Below are positions 1 through 8,690 of a stretch of DNA of 64,000 bases, piece by piece. Position 1 is the stretch's first letter, and the number at the start of each line of letters is the position of its first letter. The position numbers and the translations under genes are program-made. The notes below the pieces were generated by a model that saw only the letters and a list, made by a program, of their open reading frames with translations, was not told the DNA's origin and ran no database searches. The stretch comes from Bacillota bacterium (GTDB taxonomy: Bacteria; Bacillota; Dethiobacteria; DTU022; UBA8154), in the NCBI GenBank assembly GCA_012728375.1, contig JAAYFF010000012.1, positions 1 through 64,000 on the forward strand, read 5' to 3'.

Positions 1-2
1 AT

Positions 3-1778
3 TTAGGTACTATCAGGTTGAGAAGCACCGGCAGTTCCTCGCGATATTCATCGGAAAGAGTTATAACGGGACGGGTGACCGATGAAGACGGTTACTTCGT
101 TCAGGGGGCCGAAGTTTACTTAATAGACGAGGATGGCGAAGAGATTAAGACAACGACAGATGCCAGGGGGTATTACACATTCCGGGATGTTGAAACGGGA
201 ACATATACAATAGGAGTTAATGCTTCAGGGTATGAATTGCTGGAAAGAATAGATTATGTGAGAGTTCTTTCCACGGATGATGAAAAAGAAGTAAATCTTA
301 TGGTAAAAACTGAAAGCAGGACAGGCTATGATGTGTATGGAAGAGTCGTTGACGAAGACGGAGAGTATCTTGAAGGTGTTGAGGTTTCATTAATTGACGG
401 CAATACGAGAATAAAAAGAGTGACCACGGATTCAAGGGGGTACTATGAATTTAGATATGTTCCCAATGGAAGATACACCATTGAATTTAAAAAAATGGGT
501 TATCAGACAAAAAGGCTGACAAATGAGGTCAGGGTAGACGGAACTTATTACCCGGTTTCTCAAACAGAATTAATAGAAAAAGAAGGCATGACCACCGTTA
601 TTGGGGGATTGGTGGGAGACGCTCAGTCGGGTTTAAGCAATATTACCGTCTATCTGGAAAATGACCTCAATAAGTATACTGCCAAGACAAATTACTATGG
701 TTATTTTACTTTTAATGAGGTAAAAGAAGGTAGGTATAGTCTTTATGCAGCAATAGGCAATTCCAAGAAACTTCTGGAAACCAATTTAAGGGTGTCGGGA
801 TCGCGAACTGATATTGGAGATATAAATGTTAACAGGATTGATTCGGGTTACAAGATAACCGGTAATGTCAAAGATACTGATAATTACAGTATCAGCAATG
901 CAAAAATTGCTGTTACCGCCGGCGGAATAAATAAAGAAACCACTTCAGATAATTACGGTTATTTTTCCATCTCAGGGCTTGAACGGGGAGAATATACCAT
1001 TACTATAACTAAGGAAGGGTATGGCACTGTAAGCGAGAAAATAACTATAACAAGTTACGATCTGGATAGAAGCTTTACTTTACGGCCAAATGATTATGTT
1101 AAAGTTAGTTCTTCCGATATTACTCTGGCTGTCAACGAAAGAATCGATTTAAATAAATATATATCAAAAGTGGAAATATATTCTTCAAAGGATATTCTCC
1201 TTGATAACATAACTTCCCGTTATGAAGTTACGGTTCCTGCAGAGTATACGGAGTATCTGGCGGCCTATTCCAGCAACGAGATAATGGGCAAGAAAGCCGG
1301 AACTGCCTATCTACAAATAAGCGTCAGAAATAGCCGGGATTATGATAACCTTTCTCCGGCCTTGCTTAAAGTAACCATAACTGAACCTGTTTTAGCAAGG
1401 GAAGCAATCCTTACAATTGGAAGTAATTATTATATCCTTGATGGGAAAACGGAAATATCAGACGCCTCCCCGTATATTAAAAATGACCGGAGTTTTTTCC
1501 CTATCAGGGTAATGGCCAGAGCTTTAGGGGTTACAGATGAAAATATTAAGTGGGATGCTGCTACCCAAACAGTGACTCTGGTTAAAGGCTCCGACACTGT
1601 TGAGTTTACGGTAGGGAAGAAAAGTTATAAGCATAATGGAAAGACGTTATCTATGGATGTCGAGGCGGAAAATGTTCTGGGAAGAGTTTATTTGCCGGCG
1701 CGTTATGTTTCCGAGGCCCTGGGGGGAGAAATTGTGTGGGATAGCGCAACGAAAACATTGACCATAAGATCAAACTAA
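3..1778 (+). CDS. Secreted surface protein: carboxypeptidase-regulatory-like repeats plus stalk domain (5' partial)
   Basis: The reading frame is open from base 3, so the gene most likely begins before the window; a TTG at 18 has no ribosome site in view. About 590 residues are visible. Four tandem beta-sandwich repeats of the carboxypeptidase-regulatory (CarboxypepD_reg) type each start near a GRV/GLV/GNV..D motif and carry a T.(D/S)..GYY.F or GYF.I/F core (about residues 15-95, 105-185, 195-275, 280-355). An Ig-like stretch follows, then a C-terminal 'copper amine oxidase N-terminal' stalk domain (about 465-586) with the typical FFPIR..A.ALG and VYLPARYVSEALGG motifs. No enzyme active site is seen. 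The role is probably structural, at the cell wall or S-layer. The stalk domain recurs in two other surface proteins of this window. Confidence 0.85.
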   Translation, partial: LGTIRLRSTGSSSRYSSERVITGRVTDEDGYFVQGAEVYLIDEDGEEIKTTTDARGYYTFRDVETGTYTIGVNASGYELLERIDYVRVLSTDDEKEVNLMVKTESRTGYDVYGRVVDEDGEYLEGVEVSLIDGNTRIKRVTTDSRGYYEFRYVPNGRYTIEFKKMGYQTKRLTNEVRVDGTYYPVSQTELIEKEGMTTVIGGLVGDAQSGLSNITVYLENDLNKYTAKTNYYGYFTFNEVKEGRYSLYAAIGNSKKLLETNLRVSGSRTDIGDINVNRIDSGYKITGNVKDTDNYSISNAKIAVTAGGINKETTSDNYGYFSISGLERGEYTITITKEGYGTVSEKITITSYDLDRSFTLRPNDYVKVSSSDITLAVNERIDLNKYISKVEIYSSKDILLDNITSRYEVTVPAEYTEYLAAYSSNEIMGKKAGTAYLQISVRNSRDYDNLSPALLKVTITEPVLAREAILTIGSNYYILDGKTEISDASPYIKNDRSFFPIRVMARALGVTDENIKWDAATQTVTLVKGSDTVEFTVGKKSYKHNGKTLSMDVEAENVLGRVYLPARYVSEALGGEIVWDSATKTLTIRSN

Positions 1779-1816
1779 TGTTTTTCCATATGGAAACAAG
1801 AGTGAACGTTTACAGA

Positions 1817-1855
1817 AGAAAGGGGATATTTATACATAAAACCCCCTTTTTTTTT
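1817..1855 (+). terminator. Rho-independent terminator
   Basis: A stem of AAAGGGG (from 1819) pairs with CCCCTTTT (ending near 1850) across an AT-rich loop and runs into nine or more T residues. It lies 40 bases after the first stop codon and ends that transcript. Confidence 0.75.
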
Positions 1856-2176
1856 GATTTTAGCAGGATTTCCATAAGTGCCCATCGAATACAGTAAAAT
1901 AATGATTACAGTATATACCCTTCACTAAACCGGATAGTTCTACTTTTCTGATAAAATAAAAAGGATATTTTATTTACAATTTAGAGATGTATGGAAAATA
2001 AAGCAGATTTAAGGAGTGATTAAATAAAGCATTTACTTCTCCAAACATTTTGGAGTGTAAAGGCACAGTATACGCGGGTAGGAAAAGAGGTGATTTTTTC
2101 GGAAAAGTTGGCATCAATTGACATACAGGCTACTATTGTGGAGGTATATTAACTTTTACGGAGGAGGAGTAATGGT
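1856..2176. other. Intergenic region, 320 bases, no gene
   Basis: AT-rich leader before the SLH gene. I see no supported ORF. One small hairpin is visible (CTCCAAA at 2039-2045 with TTTGGAG at 2049-2055). A TTGACA at about 2118 has no good -10 at 17 bases. No riboswitch family was recognised. Confidence 0.4.
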
Positions 2177-4213
2177 TTGAAACTAAAAAGGCTTAGTTGT
2201 TTTGTTTTGTTTTGTTTCCTGATGAGCATTTTCCTGCCGTCTGTTTCTTTAGCTAGCGGATCGGGAGGAACAATAGACAAGATTGCCGACGAGCTTTGGA
2301 GTATCTATCCTTACCTGGATGAGACGGATAAGGCTGCTCTTCGAGCCGCAAGGGAAAACTTGCAAATATTTGTGGACGAAAATCGATATTCCGATGTGTA
2401 TTCCGGCGGTGACAGCTACGACGATGCCTGGGATACAGTAATCGGAGCCCTGATGACAGATGAGGTAAAAGCAATATATGGAAGCAAAGAGGATGCAAGG
2501 ACTGCACTAATTGAGTTTGCTACCGGTGTTGCCAATAGTTATTATGCCAGTAGCAGGGAAGACTTAATAATTAGACTGACCAAGTTTAAGGATGATTACA
2601 AGGACGATTTCCAGAAATTATTTGGCAGTGATATCAAGCTCGAAACCCTATATAATCTATTGGAGCATACTCGCAAGGAAATTCCGAATGTCATTAAAAC
2701 TAAAACTGACCCTGACTACCTGAATAAATTGGCGTTTGGAACTAATACGGACTTGATCAATACCATTCCGAAGATAACTAAGGATGCGATGCTGGCAGCA
2801 TTAGATGCTTTTCCTTATTTTAAGGGCAAGCTTTCCGCCATTGGCTGGTCTGTAGATAAGATTATTGAGCAAAGGACAGAATTAAGCCAACTGATCGATC
2901 CAAACAATGCGGCGGAGTTGGCTTTAGCCAAGGCAGCTGTTCGCTCGGAAACTGAGCTTGTTGAAGATAAAACTACTCTGAGTATTGGTGAATCAACAAC
3001 ATACAAAATCCAAATAATGGGTAAGAATGCAACTGGTCTAGTAAATTGGCACAGTTCAGACCCTCAAGTCGCTGAATTTAACAAATTGGATGACGGACGC
3101 TATGGAGAAACCCTAACAGCAAAAAGTGCAGGGACTACGTTAATTACAGCCTACCGTGCCTATAACGGAGGCACTCCTGAAAATGATTGGATTATCCGCT
3201 TTCCAGTAGTAGTAAATCCAGCAGGCACTGGTGGCGGCGGCGGCGGAGGAGGAGGCGGTCCTTCGGCACCAGTTACCCCGCCTGCAGAGAGCAAGGAAGT
3301 AGTCATTGAGGTCCTTAAAGGCGGTAAAATTACCGTGAATGGTGTAATTGTCGAAATTCTTCCGAACGCACTGCCCGAAGATACCAAAGTATTAGTAATA
3401 CTGGTGGAAGATATCAGTGATTTGCCGCTGCTTAGCAGCTTGTTAAGTGATGTCTATGAAATTACAAAGGATAAAGCAGGTATCTTTACGGAACCGGTGA
3501 AGATTACGCTGTCTTTCGATAAGTCGAAAGTAGATCCAAATAAGTATGACATTGTCATCGCCTGGTACTGTGAAAAGATCGGCAAATGGATAGTTCTCGA
3601 TGATGTTGAAGTAGATTTTGAAGCGGGAACGGTATGCGGAATGACCGACCACTTTACCAAATTTGCTGTTCTTGCCATGGATAAAGTTGCTCTTCAATTA
3701 AAAGATATTAAAGGGCACTGGGCCGAGAACTTGATTACCCGGTTGGTTAGACTTGGCTCCATTTCAGGTTATCCGGACGGTACATTCAAACCCAATAATA
3801 ATATTACCAGGGGAGAGTTTGCCACAATACTCGTAGAAACTTACGGTTTAACCCAGAAAACCGGAGGAGGCAAGACCTTTAAGGATACCGAACAACACTG
3901 GGCAAAAGAATATATTTCCATCGCAGCCTCTCATGGTATTCTGAAGGGTTACAGCGATACGGAATTTGGTCCGGATGACAAGATTACTCGTGAACAGATG
4001 GCTGTAATGATCGTCAATGCAGCACAAGCAGAACAAAATGCTGCCGCAACTGCTTTCCAAGATCAAAATAAGGTTTCTGGTTGGGCTGCAGAAGCTGTGA
4101 AGGCAGCAACGAAAGCCGGGATTATTCAGGGATATCCGGATAATACCTTCAAACCCCAAAACAATGCCACAAGAGCTGAGGCAGTGACGGTTATTCTAAA
4201 TTCACTACGATAA
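2177..4213 (+). CDS. S-layer homology (SLH) domain surface protein
   Basis: A 678-residue exported protein. The TTG start is set by GGAGGAGG nine bases upstream; the nearby ATG at 2172 hits a stop after two codons. It has a signal peptide (1-26, SLASG cleavage region), a helical N-terminal domain (about 30-250), a Big-2-like Ig domain (about 255-350), a run of ten glycines as a hinge, a beta-rich domain (about 370-500) and three SLH domains (about 507-678; WAENLI, WAKEYI and WAAEAV motifs). SLH domains bind pyruvylated secondary cell-wall polymer, so the protein is anchored non-covalently at the surface. The beta domain resembles one in the next gene. Ligand unknown. Confidence 0.9.
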   Translation: MKLKRLSCFVLFCFLMSIFLPSVSLASGSGGTIDKIADELWSIYPYLDETDKAALRAARENLQIFVDENRYSDVYSGGDSYDDAWDTVIGALMTDEVKAIYGSKEDARTALIEFATGVANSYYASSREDLIIRLTKFKDDYKDDFQKLFGSDIKLETLYNLLEHTRKEIPNVIKTKTDPDYLNKLAFGTNTDLINTIPKITKDAMLAALDAFPYFKGKLSAIGWSVDKIIEQRTELSQLIDPNNAAELALAKAAVRSETELVEDKTTLSIGESTTYKIQIMGKNATGLVNWHSSDPQVAEFNKLDDGRYGETLTAKSAGTTLITAYRAYNGGTPENDWIIRFPVVVNPAGTGGGGGGGGGGPSAPVTPPAESKEVVIEVLKGGKITVNGVIVEILPNALPEDTKVLVILVEDISDLPLLSSLLSDVYEITKDKAGIFTEPVKITLSFDKSKVDPNKYDIVIAWYCEKIGKWIVLDDVEVDFEAGTVCGMTDHFTKFAVLAMDKVALQLKDIKGHWAENLITRLVRLGSISGYPDGTFKPNNNITRGEFATILVETYGLTQKTGGGKTFKDTEQHWAKEYISIAASHGILKGYSDTEFGPDDKITREQMAVMIVNAAQAEQNAAATAFQDQNKVSGWAAEAVKAATKAGIIQGYPDNTFKPQNNATRAEAVTVILNSLR

Positions 4214-4225
4214 TAATTGTGAAAA

Positions 4226-4258
4226 ATGCCCCTCAATTTTGGGGGGCGTTCTTTTTTT
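4226..4258 (+). terminator. Rho-independent terminator
   Basis: GCCCC (4229-4233) pairs with GGGGGGC (4241-4247) across an AATTTT loop and is followed by TTTTTTT. It lies 13 bases after the SLH gene stop. This rules out translation starting here for the next gene. Confidence 0.85.
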
Positions 4259-4305
4259 AAAACTTTGTTGAAAAAATGCAACTTTTTGTCGTTTAATGCG
4301 TTTTA

Positions 4306-4347
4306 TAAAGCAGAAGGTAGAAAGCAGAAAGTAGACAGAAGAAAGAG
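4306..4347. repeat. Purine-rich repeat resembling the IVS-element stem
   Basis: Short tandem units (AGCAGAAGGTAGAAAGCAGAAA) lie just before the next start codon. They resemble, in the same polarity, the reverse complement of the right arm flanking the four-helix-bundle gene at 8.2 kb (AAAGCAGAAAGTTGG). Possibly a remnant of the same kind of element, but low complexity makes this uncertain. Confidence 0.3.
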
Positions 4348-4354
4348 GGAATAT

Positions 4355-5800
4355 ATGGAGATGAAAAAAAGGATAATCATCACTTTGGTGACATTATTCG
4401 TTCTTGGAGCTGTTGTTTTGACAATGACATCGGTACATCTTATGGCGGCAGGTTTATTATCTAGTTATCAGCTGATCAAAGACGATTACCCGGAGTTCGT
4501 CACCCGCTTAAAAAACGGTGGTGCAACAGAAGCAGATATCGAACGCTTTTTACTGGCGCTCGATCAAAAAGTAATAGAAAAAGGGCCGCTAAATGAAGCA
4601 AACTTTAATCAAATAATGTTGTCCTGCGTGGAAGAATTACTAGGAATGACGGCCCATCGCAGTATTTTGCAAGCCCTTTTAACTGGATTCCCCGATGAAG
4701 TTAAGTATGCCATGCAGGGAAAGCTTCATCCAGGTCTGGTTCCTTTGCGCAATGCCGTTCTCCAAGCTATGCTGGGAACAGAAGAGAGTACTCCTGGCTC
4801 GTCGCCCACTTCAGGTGGACCGGCTTCTAGTGGAAAGACTTCTGATGTAGCTAAAGAAGTATCACGTCAATTGTCGCAAAATCGCGCCTTCATTGAATTA
4901 AAAACCGAACCGCAGGTAACCACCCTATCAATCCCTGGCTCTGCCCTGCAGGAGATTAGTAGCGCTGCAAAAAATTTGGATATCATTATCGGGAAAGTGC
5001 TTTTCCGCCTGCAGCCCGGCACCGTCCAGGTCAGCGCTGGAAACAACATTGCTTTTAGTTCCCAGCAATTGTCTGCAGAGAAAGCGGCGCAAGTACTGCG
5101 CTATCTTTCTTCCGGGCAAAAAGCCATCGGCCCGATTTACGAATTTTCCTGCAGCACTGAAGACAGTATCTTTGGTATTAACTTTGCCAAGCCTGTCACG
5201 GTTATTATCTCATATGAAGGAGAAAACCTTAGCGGCATAGATGAGGATAAGCTGGATGTTTTTCGTTTTAATGAGCAAACGAAAAAGTGGGTGCCCATGA
5301 ACGGCTCTCCTAACCCTGCAACAAAAACGATAACATTTACAACCAGCAGTTTTGGCAAGTATGCCATTTTAGAAGATATCGCCGAAATTGCTGCCGATGG
5401 GAAACCGGAAGTCCCTGTAGAAATAATGCTGAAGCTTGATGAATTGAATGCTACTGTCAACGGCAAATCTGTAACCCTTGATGCAAAACCCTACCTTAAA
5501 CCGGTAGTAAACAGGACCATGGTGCCCCTGCGCTTCCTAAGCGAAAGCCTGGGTGCAAAAGTGACATGGAAGGCAGAAAGTGAGCAGGTTGTTATTGAAG
5601 ACAACAACAGTGCAAAAACAATGATACTCACTATAAATTCAGAAAAAGCCATTGTGGATGGAATGGAAAAAAATCTTGACTGTCCTGCAGAAATGCTGCC
5701 GCCCGGGAGGACTTTCGTGCCCTTGCGCTTTGTGAGCGAGAACCTGGACGCAAAAGTAGTTTACGATGCCAAAAACAGAGCGATTACGATAAGCAGATAA
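4355..5800 (+). CDS. Exported stalk-domain protein
   Basis: About 481 residues. The frame is open upstream into the terminator at 4226-4258, so I place the start at ATG 4355 (or ATG 4361), behind AGAGGGA. The signal peptide is MKKRIIITLV and the following hydrophobic stretch. A helical N-terminal region is followed by an S/G-rich linker (about 145-160 from the new start), a beta-rich region with KPVTVIISYE and FGKYAILED motifs, and a C-terminal stalk domain with two MVPLRFLSE / FVPLRFVSE units. The beta region matches the same place in the preceding SLH protein (KYAILE vs KFAVLA), so the two share an ancestral architecture with different anchors. Role probably structural. Confidence 0.82.
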   Translation: MEMKKRIIITLVTLFVLGAVVLTMTSVHLMAAGLLSSYQLIKDDYPEFVTRLKNGGATEADIERFLLALDQKVIEKGPLNEANFNQIMLSCVEELLGMTAHRSILQALLTGFPDEVKYAMQGKLHPGLVPLRNAVLQAMLGTEESTPGSSPTSGGPASSGKTSDVAKEVSRQLSQNRAFIELKTEPQVTTLSIPGSALQEISSAAKNLDIIIGKVLFRLQPGTVQVSAGNNIAFSSQQLSAEKAAQVLRYLSSGQKAIGPIYEFSCSTEDSIFGINFAKPVTVIISYEGENLSGIDEDKLDVFRFNEQTKKWVPMNGSPNPATKTITFTTSSFGKYAILEDIAEIAADGKPEVPVEIMLKLDELNATVNGKSVTLDAKPYLKPVVNRTMVPLRFLSESLGAKVTWKAESEQVVIEDNNSAKTMILTINSEKAIVDGMEKNLDCPAEMLPPGRTFVPLRFVSENLDAKVVYDAKNRAITISR

Positions 5801-6024
5801 ACCGGAATTGAGGAACCGTCTTAATGTATAACGGATTCTCTTAGACTGGCAGTTACCTTTTAATTTTATCTGCAGCTTCTTTCGTGTCCAAGCAGGAAAT
5901 GTCTAATTATGCAGAGAATTACTATAAGCATAAACGGGAAAAAGCGGAACCGGTGAAAAAGAATGTCATTTTGCCGCGCCCATTATTTGTCCATAATTTT
6001 ACAGGCAATGCAGGAGGAGAAAAA

Positions 6025-7503
6025 GTGGATATAAATAACCTGAAAGACAAGATTGAGGTAATCCTTAAAAATGAAGAACAGCCCCTTGATGAAGAGATTT
6101 CCCTGCGCGCCATTATCGAAGCGCTCCTTAAAGGGAAAAAGCTCATCGCTGTTACTGTGATAATTTGTCTGCTGGCTGCCTACCTGGTCACCGGCTTTCT
6201 CAGCCCATACCGCGACACCCGGGCTATCGCGGAGACGATTATTACCTTTAACTTTGAAGGCATCGAAAAAGGGCTGGACCCCCACGGGCGCCGTTTTGAC
6301 CTAGGCATTATAAAAGCTCCCGTTGTGCTCGACAAGGTCATCGAATCCCTGGAACTGGACAAGGACGATATTACAGTGGATCTGCTGCGCAACAACCTGG
6401 AAATAGTTCCTATTGTGCCGGGCGACGTGGTGGAGAAGATCCGCCGGCGTATCGAAGCCTATGATCCTGCAAAGGCGGATATCGCTGTCCTGGAAGACTA
6501 TACCTATTATCCCAACCGCTTTACCATAATGTTTAAAATTCCAAAGGACAAAAATATCGACAATGAGCGCGGCCGCAAGATCCTTGACGGTGTGATTGAC
6601 GCCTATATCCAGTATTTTTACGACACCTATTCCGACCGCGCCGTGTTGGCCAACGCGCTGGGCATTATTGACTACGACGATTACGATTACCCGGAAGTAC
6701 CCATCGTTATGCGCAGCCAGATTAATATCATGCAGAGTTTCCTTTCGGCCAAGCACCGGCAAGCGCCTGAATTCCGTTCCAAGATTACCGGGCTGGCTTT
6801 TAACGACATTGTGGAGGCCATATCCCTGATTGATACAATGGATCTTAACCGCCTGAACTCCATTATCAGCTCTTACCGCATCAGTAAGGATATTGATAAA
6901 CTGATCCGTTCCCTGGAGTACCGCATTAAGAGCTACGAACTCAGTCAGGCCAAAAAAGAAGAAGAAGCAGCTAAAGCGGGAGAAGTCATGGATAAGTTTG
7001 AAAAGGAAAGAAGCATCGTTTTCATGGGGGGGGTAGGCACACCCGAAGGTGTCATTGAAACAGAGAAGACAAGCGAACTATACGATGAACTGGCCCAGCG
7101 TTCCCTGGACTCCGGCATATCCGCCGCACACATCCGGCAGGATATTGAATACCTACACCGTGAAATAGAGATATTTACTTCGGATGATGATATTTCGCTG
7201 GAAGTGAAGCGCCAGGCCGAAGCAGAAGTAATAGCCATGATTGAGGATATCGACGCCAAATTGAAAACCTGGATCGACCTGTCCAACCGCACGCTCGAGG
7301 ACTATTTTGAGAATATTTATTTCCAGCGGGCCATTATGCGCCTCGCCCCGGTGCAGGTTTCCAAGGCCCCTCTGGACAAACTAATGCTAAACATGGCTAT
7401 CGCCCTGGTGCTGGGCTTGATGCTCGGAGCGCTCGCCGCCCTGTTCCGGGAATACTGGCACAGCAGCAGTGAGAAAAAGGACAGGCCGGCGGGAACCGCA
7501 TAG
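6025..7503 (+). CDS. Wzz-type polysaccharide chain-length determinant
   Basis: A 492-residue inner-membrane protein with a Wzz N-terminal domain (EEISLRAIIEALLKGK), a first membrane helix (about 38-60), a long extracytoplasmic helical region and a C-terminal helix (LMLNMAIALVLGLMLGALAA). GTG 6025 is preferred because AGGAGGAG lies eight bases upstream; the frame is also open from GTG 5884 without a good site. There is no adjacent BY-kinase or phosphatase, unlike the classic Gram-positive CpsCD pair, and the cytoplasmic tail is short. It would set glycan length together with the Wzy-like protein at 26.9 kb. Confidence 0.82.
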   Translation: MDINNLKDKIEVILKNEEQPLDEEISLRAIIEALLKGKKLIAVTVIICLLAAYLVTGFLSPYRDTRAIAETIITFNFEGIEKGLDPHGRRFDLGIIKAPVVLDKVIESLELDKDDITVDLLRNNLEIVPIVPGDVVEKIRRRIEAYDPAKADIAVLEDYTYYPNRFTIMFKIPKDKNIDNERGRKILDGVIDAYIQYFYDTYSDRAVLANALGIIDYDDYDYPEVPIVMRSQINIMQSFLSAKHRQAPEFRSKITGLAFNDIVEAISLIDTMDLNRLNSIISSYRISKDIDKLIRSLEYRIKSYELSQAKKEEEAAKAGEVMDKFEKERSIVFMGGVGTPEGVIETEKTSELYDELAQRSLDSGISAAHIRQDIEYLHREIEIFTSDDDISLEVKRQAEAEVIAMIEDIDAKLKTWIDLSNRTLEDYFENIYFQRAIMRLAPVQVSKAPLDKLMLNMAIALVLGLMLGALAALFREYWHSSSEKKDRPAGTA

Positions 7504-7585
7504 GCAACAGAATTCATATCCATTTAGCAGAAAGAAGGAAGACTTGGGGACATTCCTCTCTTCAAAGAGATAGGGGTGCTTTTCA

Positions 7586-8122
7586 TTGTGGGCTGCCAAC
7601 AACGTAGGAAGCTGGCATGCATTATTTGTTGCCACCGGCCATGAAGAAAGAATTAAAAGAGCCCTGGATAAGCATTTTGACGATCAACTAAAATTTATCA
7701 TCCCCAAAAGGGAACTTAAAGAAAGAAAAGCAGGTAAATGGCATCTGGTCAAACGATACTTATTCCCCGGCTATATCCTGCTTAAAGGTAAGGTTACCGT
7801 CGAAACATACTATCGGCTTAAACAAATACCTGTGCTGGCTAGACTGCTGAAAAACGAAGACGGCCCATTGGAAATAGAAAAAAATGAAATCGAAGTCATA
7901 AAAAAACTGATTGGCAATGAAGATGGGCATATAGGAATATCCACAGCCTACAAGATAAATGACAGGGTTAAAATAATAAGCGGTCCTTTAGCCGGCCTGG
8001 AAGGCTACATACAAAGCGTTGACAAAAAACATGGCCGGGCTAAAGTCAGTCTTCGCTTTTTAGGCGAGCCAAGAACTGTTCAACTTGGTATCGATATCGT
8101 GGATAAAGTCAACGTTTTCTGA
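7586..8122 (+). CDS. loaP: LoaP-like NusG-family transcription antiterminator
   Basis: 178 residues: an NGN domain (W.ALFVATGHEE at the start, FPGYILL in the core) and a C-terminal KOW domain (about 125-178; V.I.SGPLAGLEGYI). It starts at TTG behind AGGGGTG. Specialised NusG paralogues (RfaH, UpxY, LoaP) sit at the head of long polysaccharide or antibiotic operons and suppress termination; in Firmicutes the LoaP branch does this by binding a leader RNA hairpin. Its place directly before a >20 kb same-strand glycan operon fits. Assignment to LoaP rather than another NusG paralogue rests on host type and context. Confidence 0.82.
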   Translation: MWAANNVGSWHALFVATGHEERIKRALDKHFDDQLKFIIPKRELKERKAGKWHLVKRYLFPGYILLKGKVTVETYYRLKQIPVLARLLKNEDGPLEIEKNEIEVIKKLIGNEDGHIGISTAYKINDRVKIISGPLAGLEGYIQSVDKKHGRAKVSLRFLGEPRTVQLGIDIVDKVNVF

Positions 8123-8139
8123 CACAAAATCTGATGCGG

Positions 8140-8223
8140 CTATTCGGCAGTTTCGACTCCAATAGAAACATCAGAGGTCATAGCAATTCCGGTAGCATGA
8201 CGCAAATCATGTGACTGGGCGAA
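8140..8223 (-). pseudogene. Possible tyrosine-recombinase C-terminal fragment
   Basis: The reverse strand reads FAQSHDLRHATGIAM and then about 13 further residues to a stop. HDLRH is the box II motif of tyrosine recombinases, placed as in integrase C-termini. Only about 27 codons remain, with no catalytic tyrosine. A short hairpin (CATGA 8196-8200 with TCATG 8207-8211) lies in the same stretch. Could be chance. Confidence 0.3.
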
Positions 8224-8236
8224 GCTATACCTTTAA

Positions 8237-8264
8237 AAGTTGGAAAGTTGGTCTGTTGGAAAGG
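8237..8264. repeat. Left inverted repeat of the IVS-like element
   Basis: Built of GTTGGAAAG units. Its outer 15 bases (AAGTTGGAAAGTTGG) and inner TTGGAAAGG match the reverse complement of the arm at 8634-8668, so RNA across the gene could fold into a long stem. Confidence 0.7.
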
Positions 8265-8272
8265 ATAAGCAT

Positions 8273-8626
8273 ATGTATGACGATACTAATAAATTAATAG
8301 TTTGGCAAAAAGCTCACGAATTAGTATTAAAAACATATGAGATAACAAAAGATTTTCCAAAAGACGAGCAGTTCGGTTTAACCTCTCAAATTAGAAGGGC
8401 AGCTGTATCAATTCCAAGCAATATTGTCGAAGGTAAAGCAAGAGGATCCAACAAGGAATACAAAAGATTCTTGTTGATGGCAAGGGGATCTTTAGAAGAA
8501 GTAAAATACCAGTTGTTCTTAGCAAAAGATTTGAATTACATAGATGAAGAAAAGTATAAAGGTGTATTGAACTTAGCGATGGAAACTGGGAAATTGTTGG
8601 CTGGTTTAATTAAGAAATTGGATTAG
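8273..8626 (+). CDS. Four-helix-bundle protein of the 23S rRNA intervening-sequence (S23) family
   Basis: 117 residues from ATG 8273 (AAAGGA upstream), all-helical, with the family signature: LIVWQKAHELVL at the start, FGLTSQIRRAAVSIPSNIVEG in the middle, and a long C-terminal helix pair. The family occurs as ORFs inside 23S rRNA intervening sequences, as free chromosomal genes, and as the Avd accessory protein of diversity-generating retroelements. Here there is no reverse transcriptase or rRNA, and the gene sits between loaP and the sugar operon, flanked by inverted repeats. Function unknown; the surface is probably basic and nucleic-acid binding, as in Avd. Confidence 0.88.
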   Translation: MYDDTNKLIVWQKAHELVLKTYEITKDFPKDEQFGLTSQIRRAAVSIPSNIVEGKARGSNKEYKRFLLMARGSLEEVKYQLFLAKDLNYIDEEKYKGVLNLAMETGKLLAGLIKKLD

Positions 8627-8633
8627 GCTTTAA

Positions 8634-8668
8634 CCTTTCCAACTTTCTGCTTTCCAACCTTCCAACTT
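8634..8668. repeat. Right inverted repeat of the IVS-like element
   Basis: Starts eight bases after the stop of the four-helix-bundle gene and ends just before the ribosome site of the aminotransferase. Its reverse complement repeats the left arm at both ends with about seven extra central bases. Confidence 0.7.
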
Positions 8669-8690
8669 AAACGAAGGAGGCACGACTGAG

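Noticed and set aside
2041-2110. Possible cyclic-di-GMP riboswitch before the SLH gene
   Set aside because: A GGCACAG-like stretch is present, but the conserved core and paired stems of the GEMM motif are not found.
4226-4354. Extension of the stalk protein to an ATG at 4226
   Set aside because: It would begin inside a rho-independent terminator and lacks a ribosome site; the signal peptide begins at ATG 4355/4361.
5884-6024. Upstream GTG start for the Wzz-like gene
   Set aside because: No ribosome site, and the family N-terminus begins after GTG 6025, which has AGGAGGAG.
8273-8626. Diversity-generating retroelement accessory (Avd)
   Set aside because: The fold family is the same, but no reverse transcriptase, template or variable repeat is present nearby.
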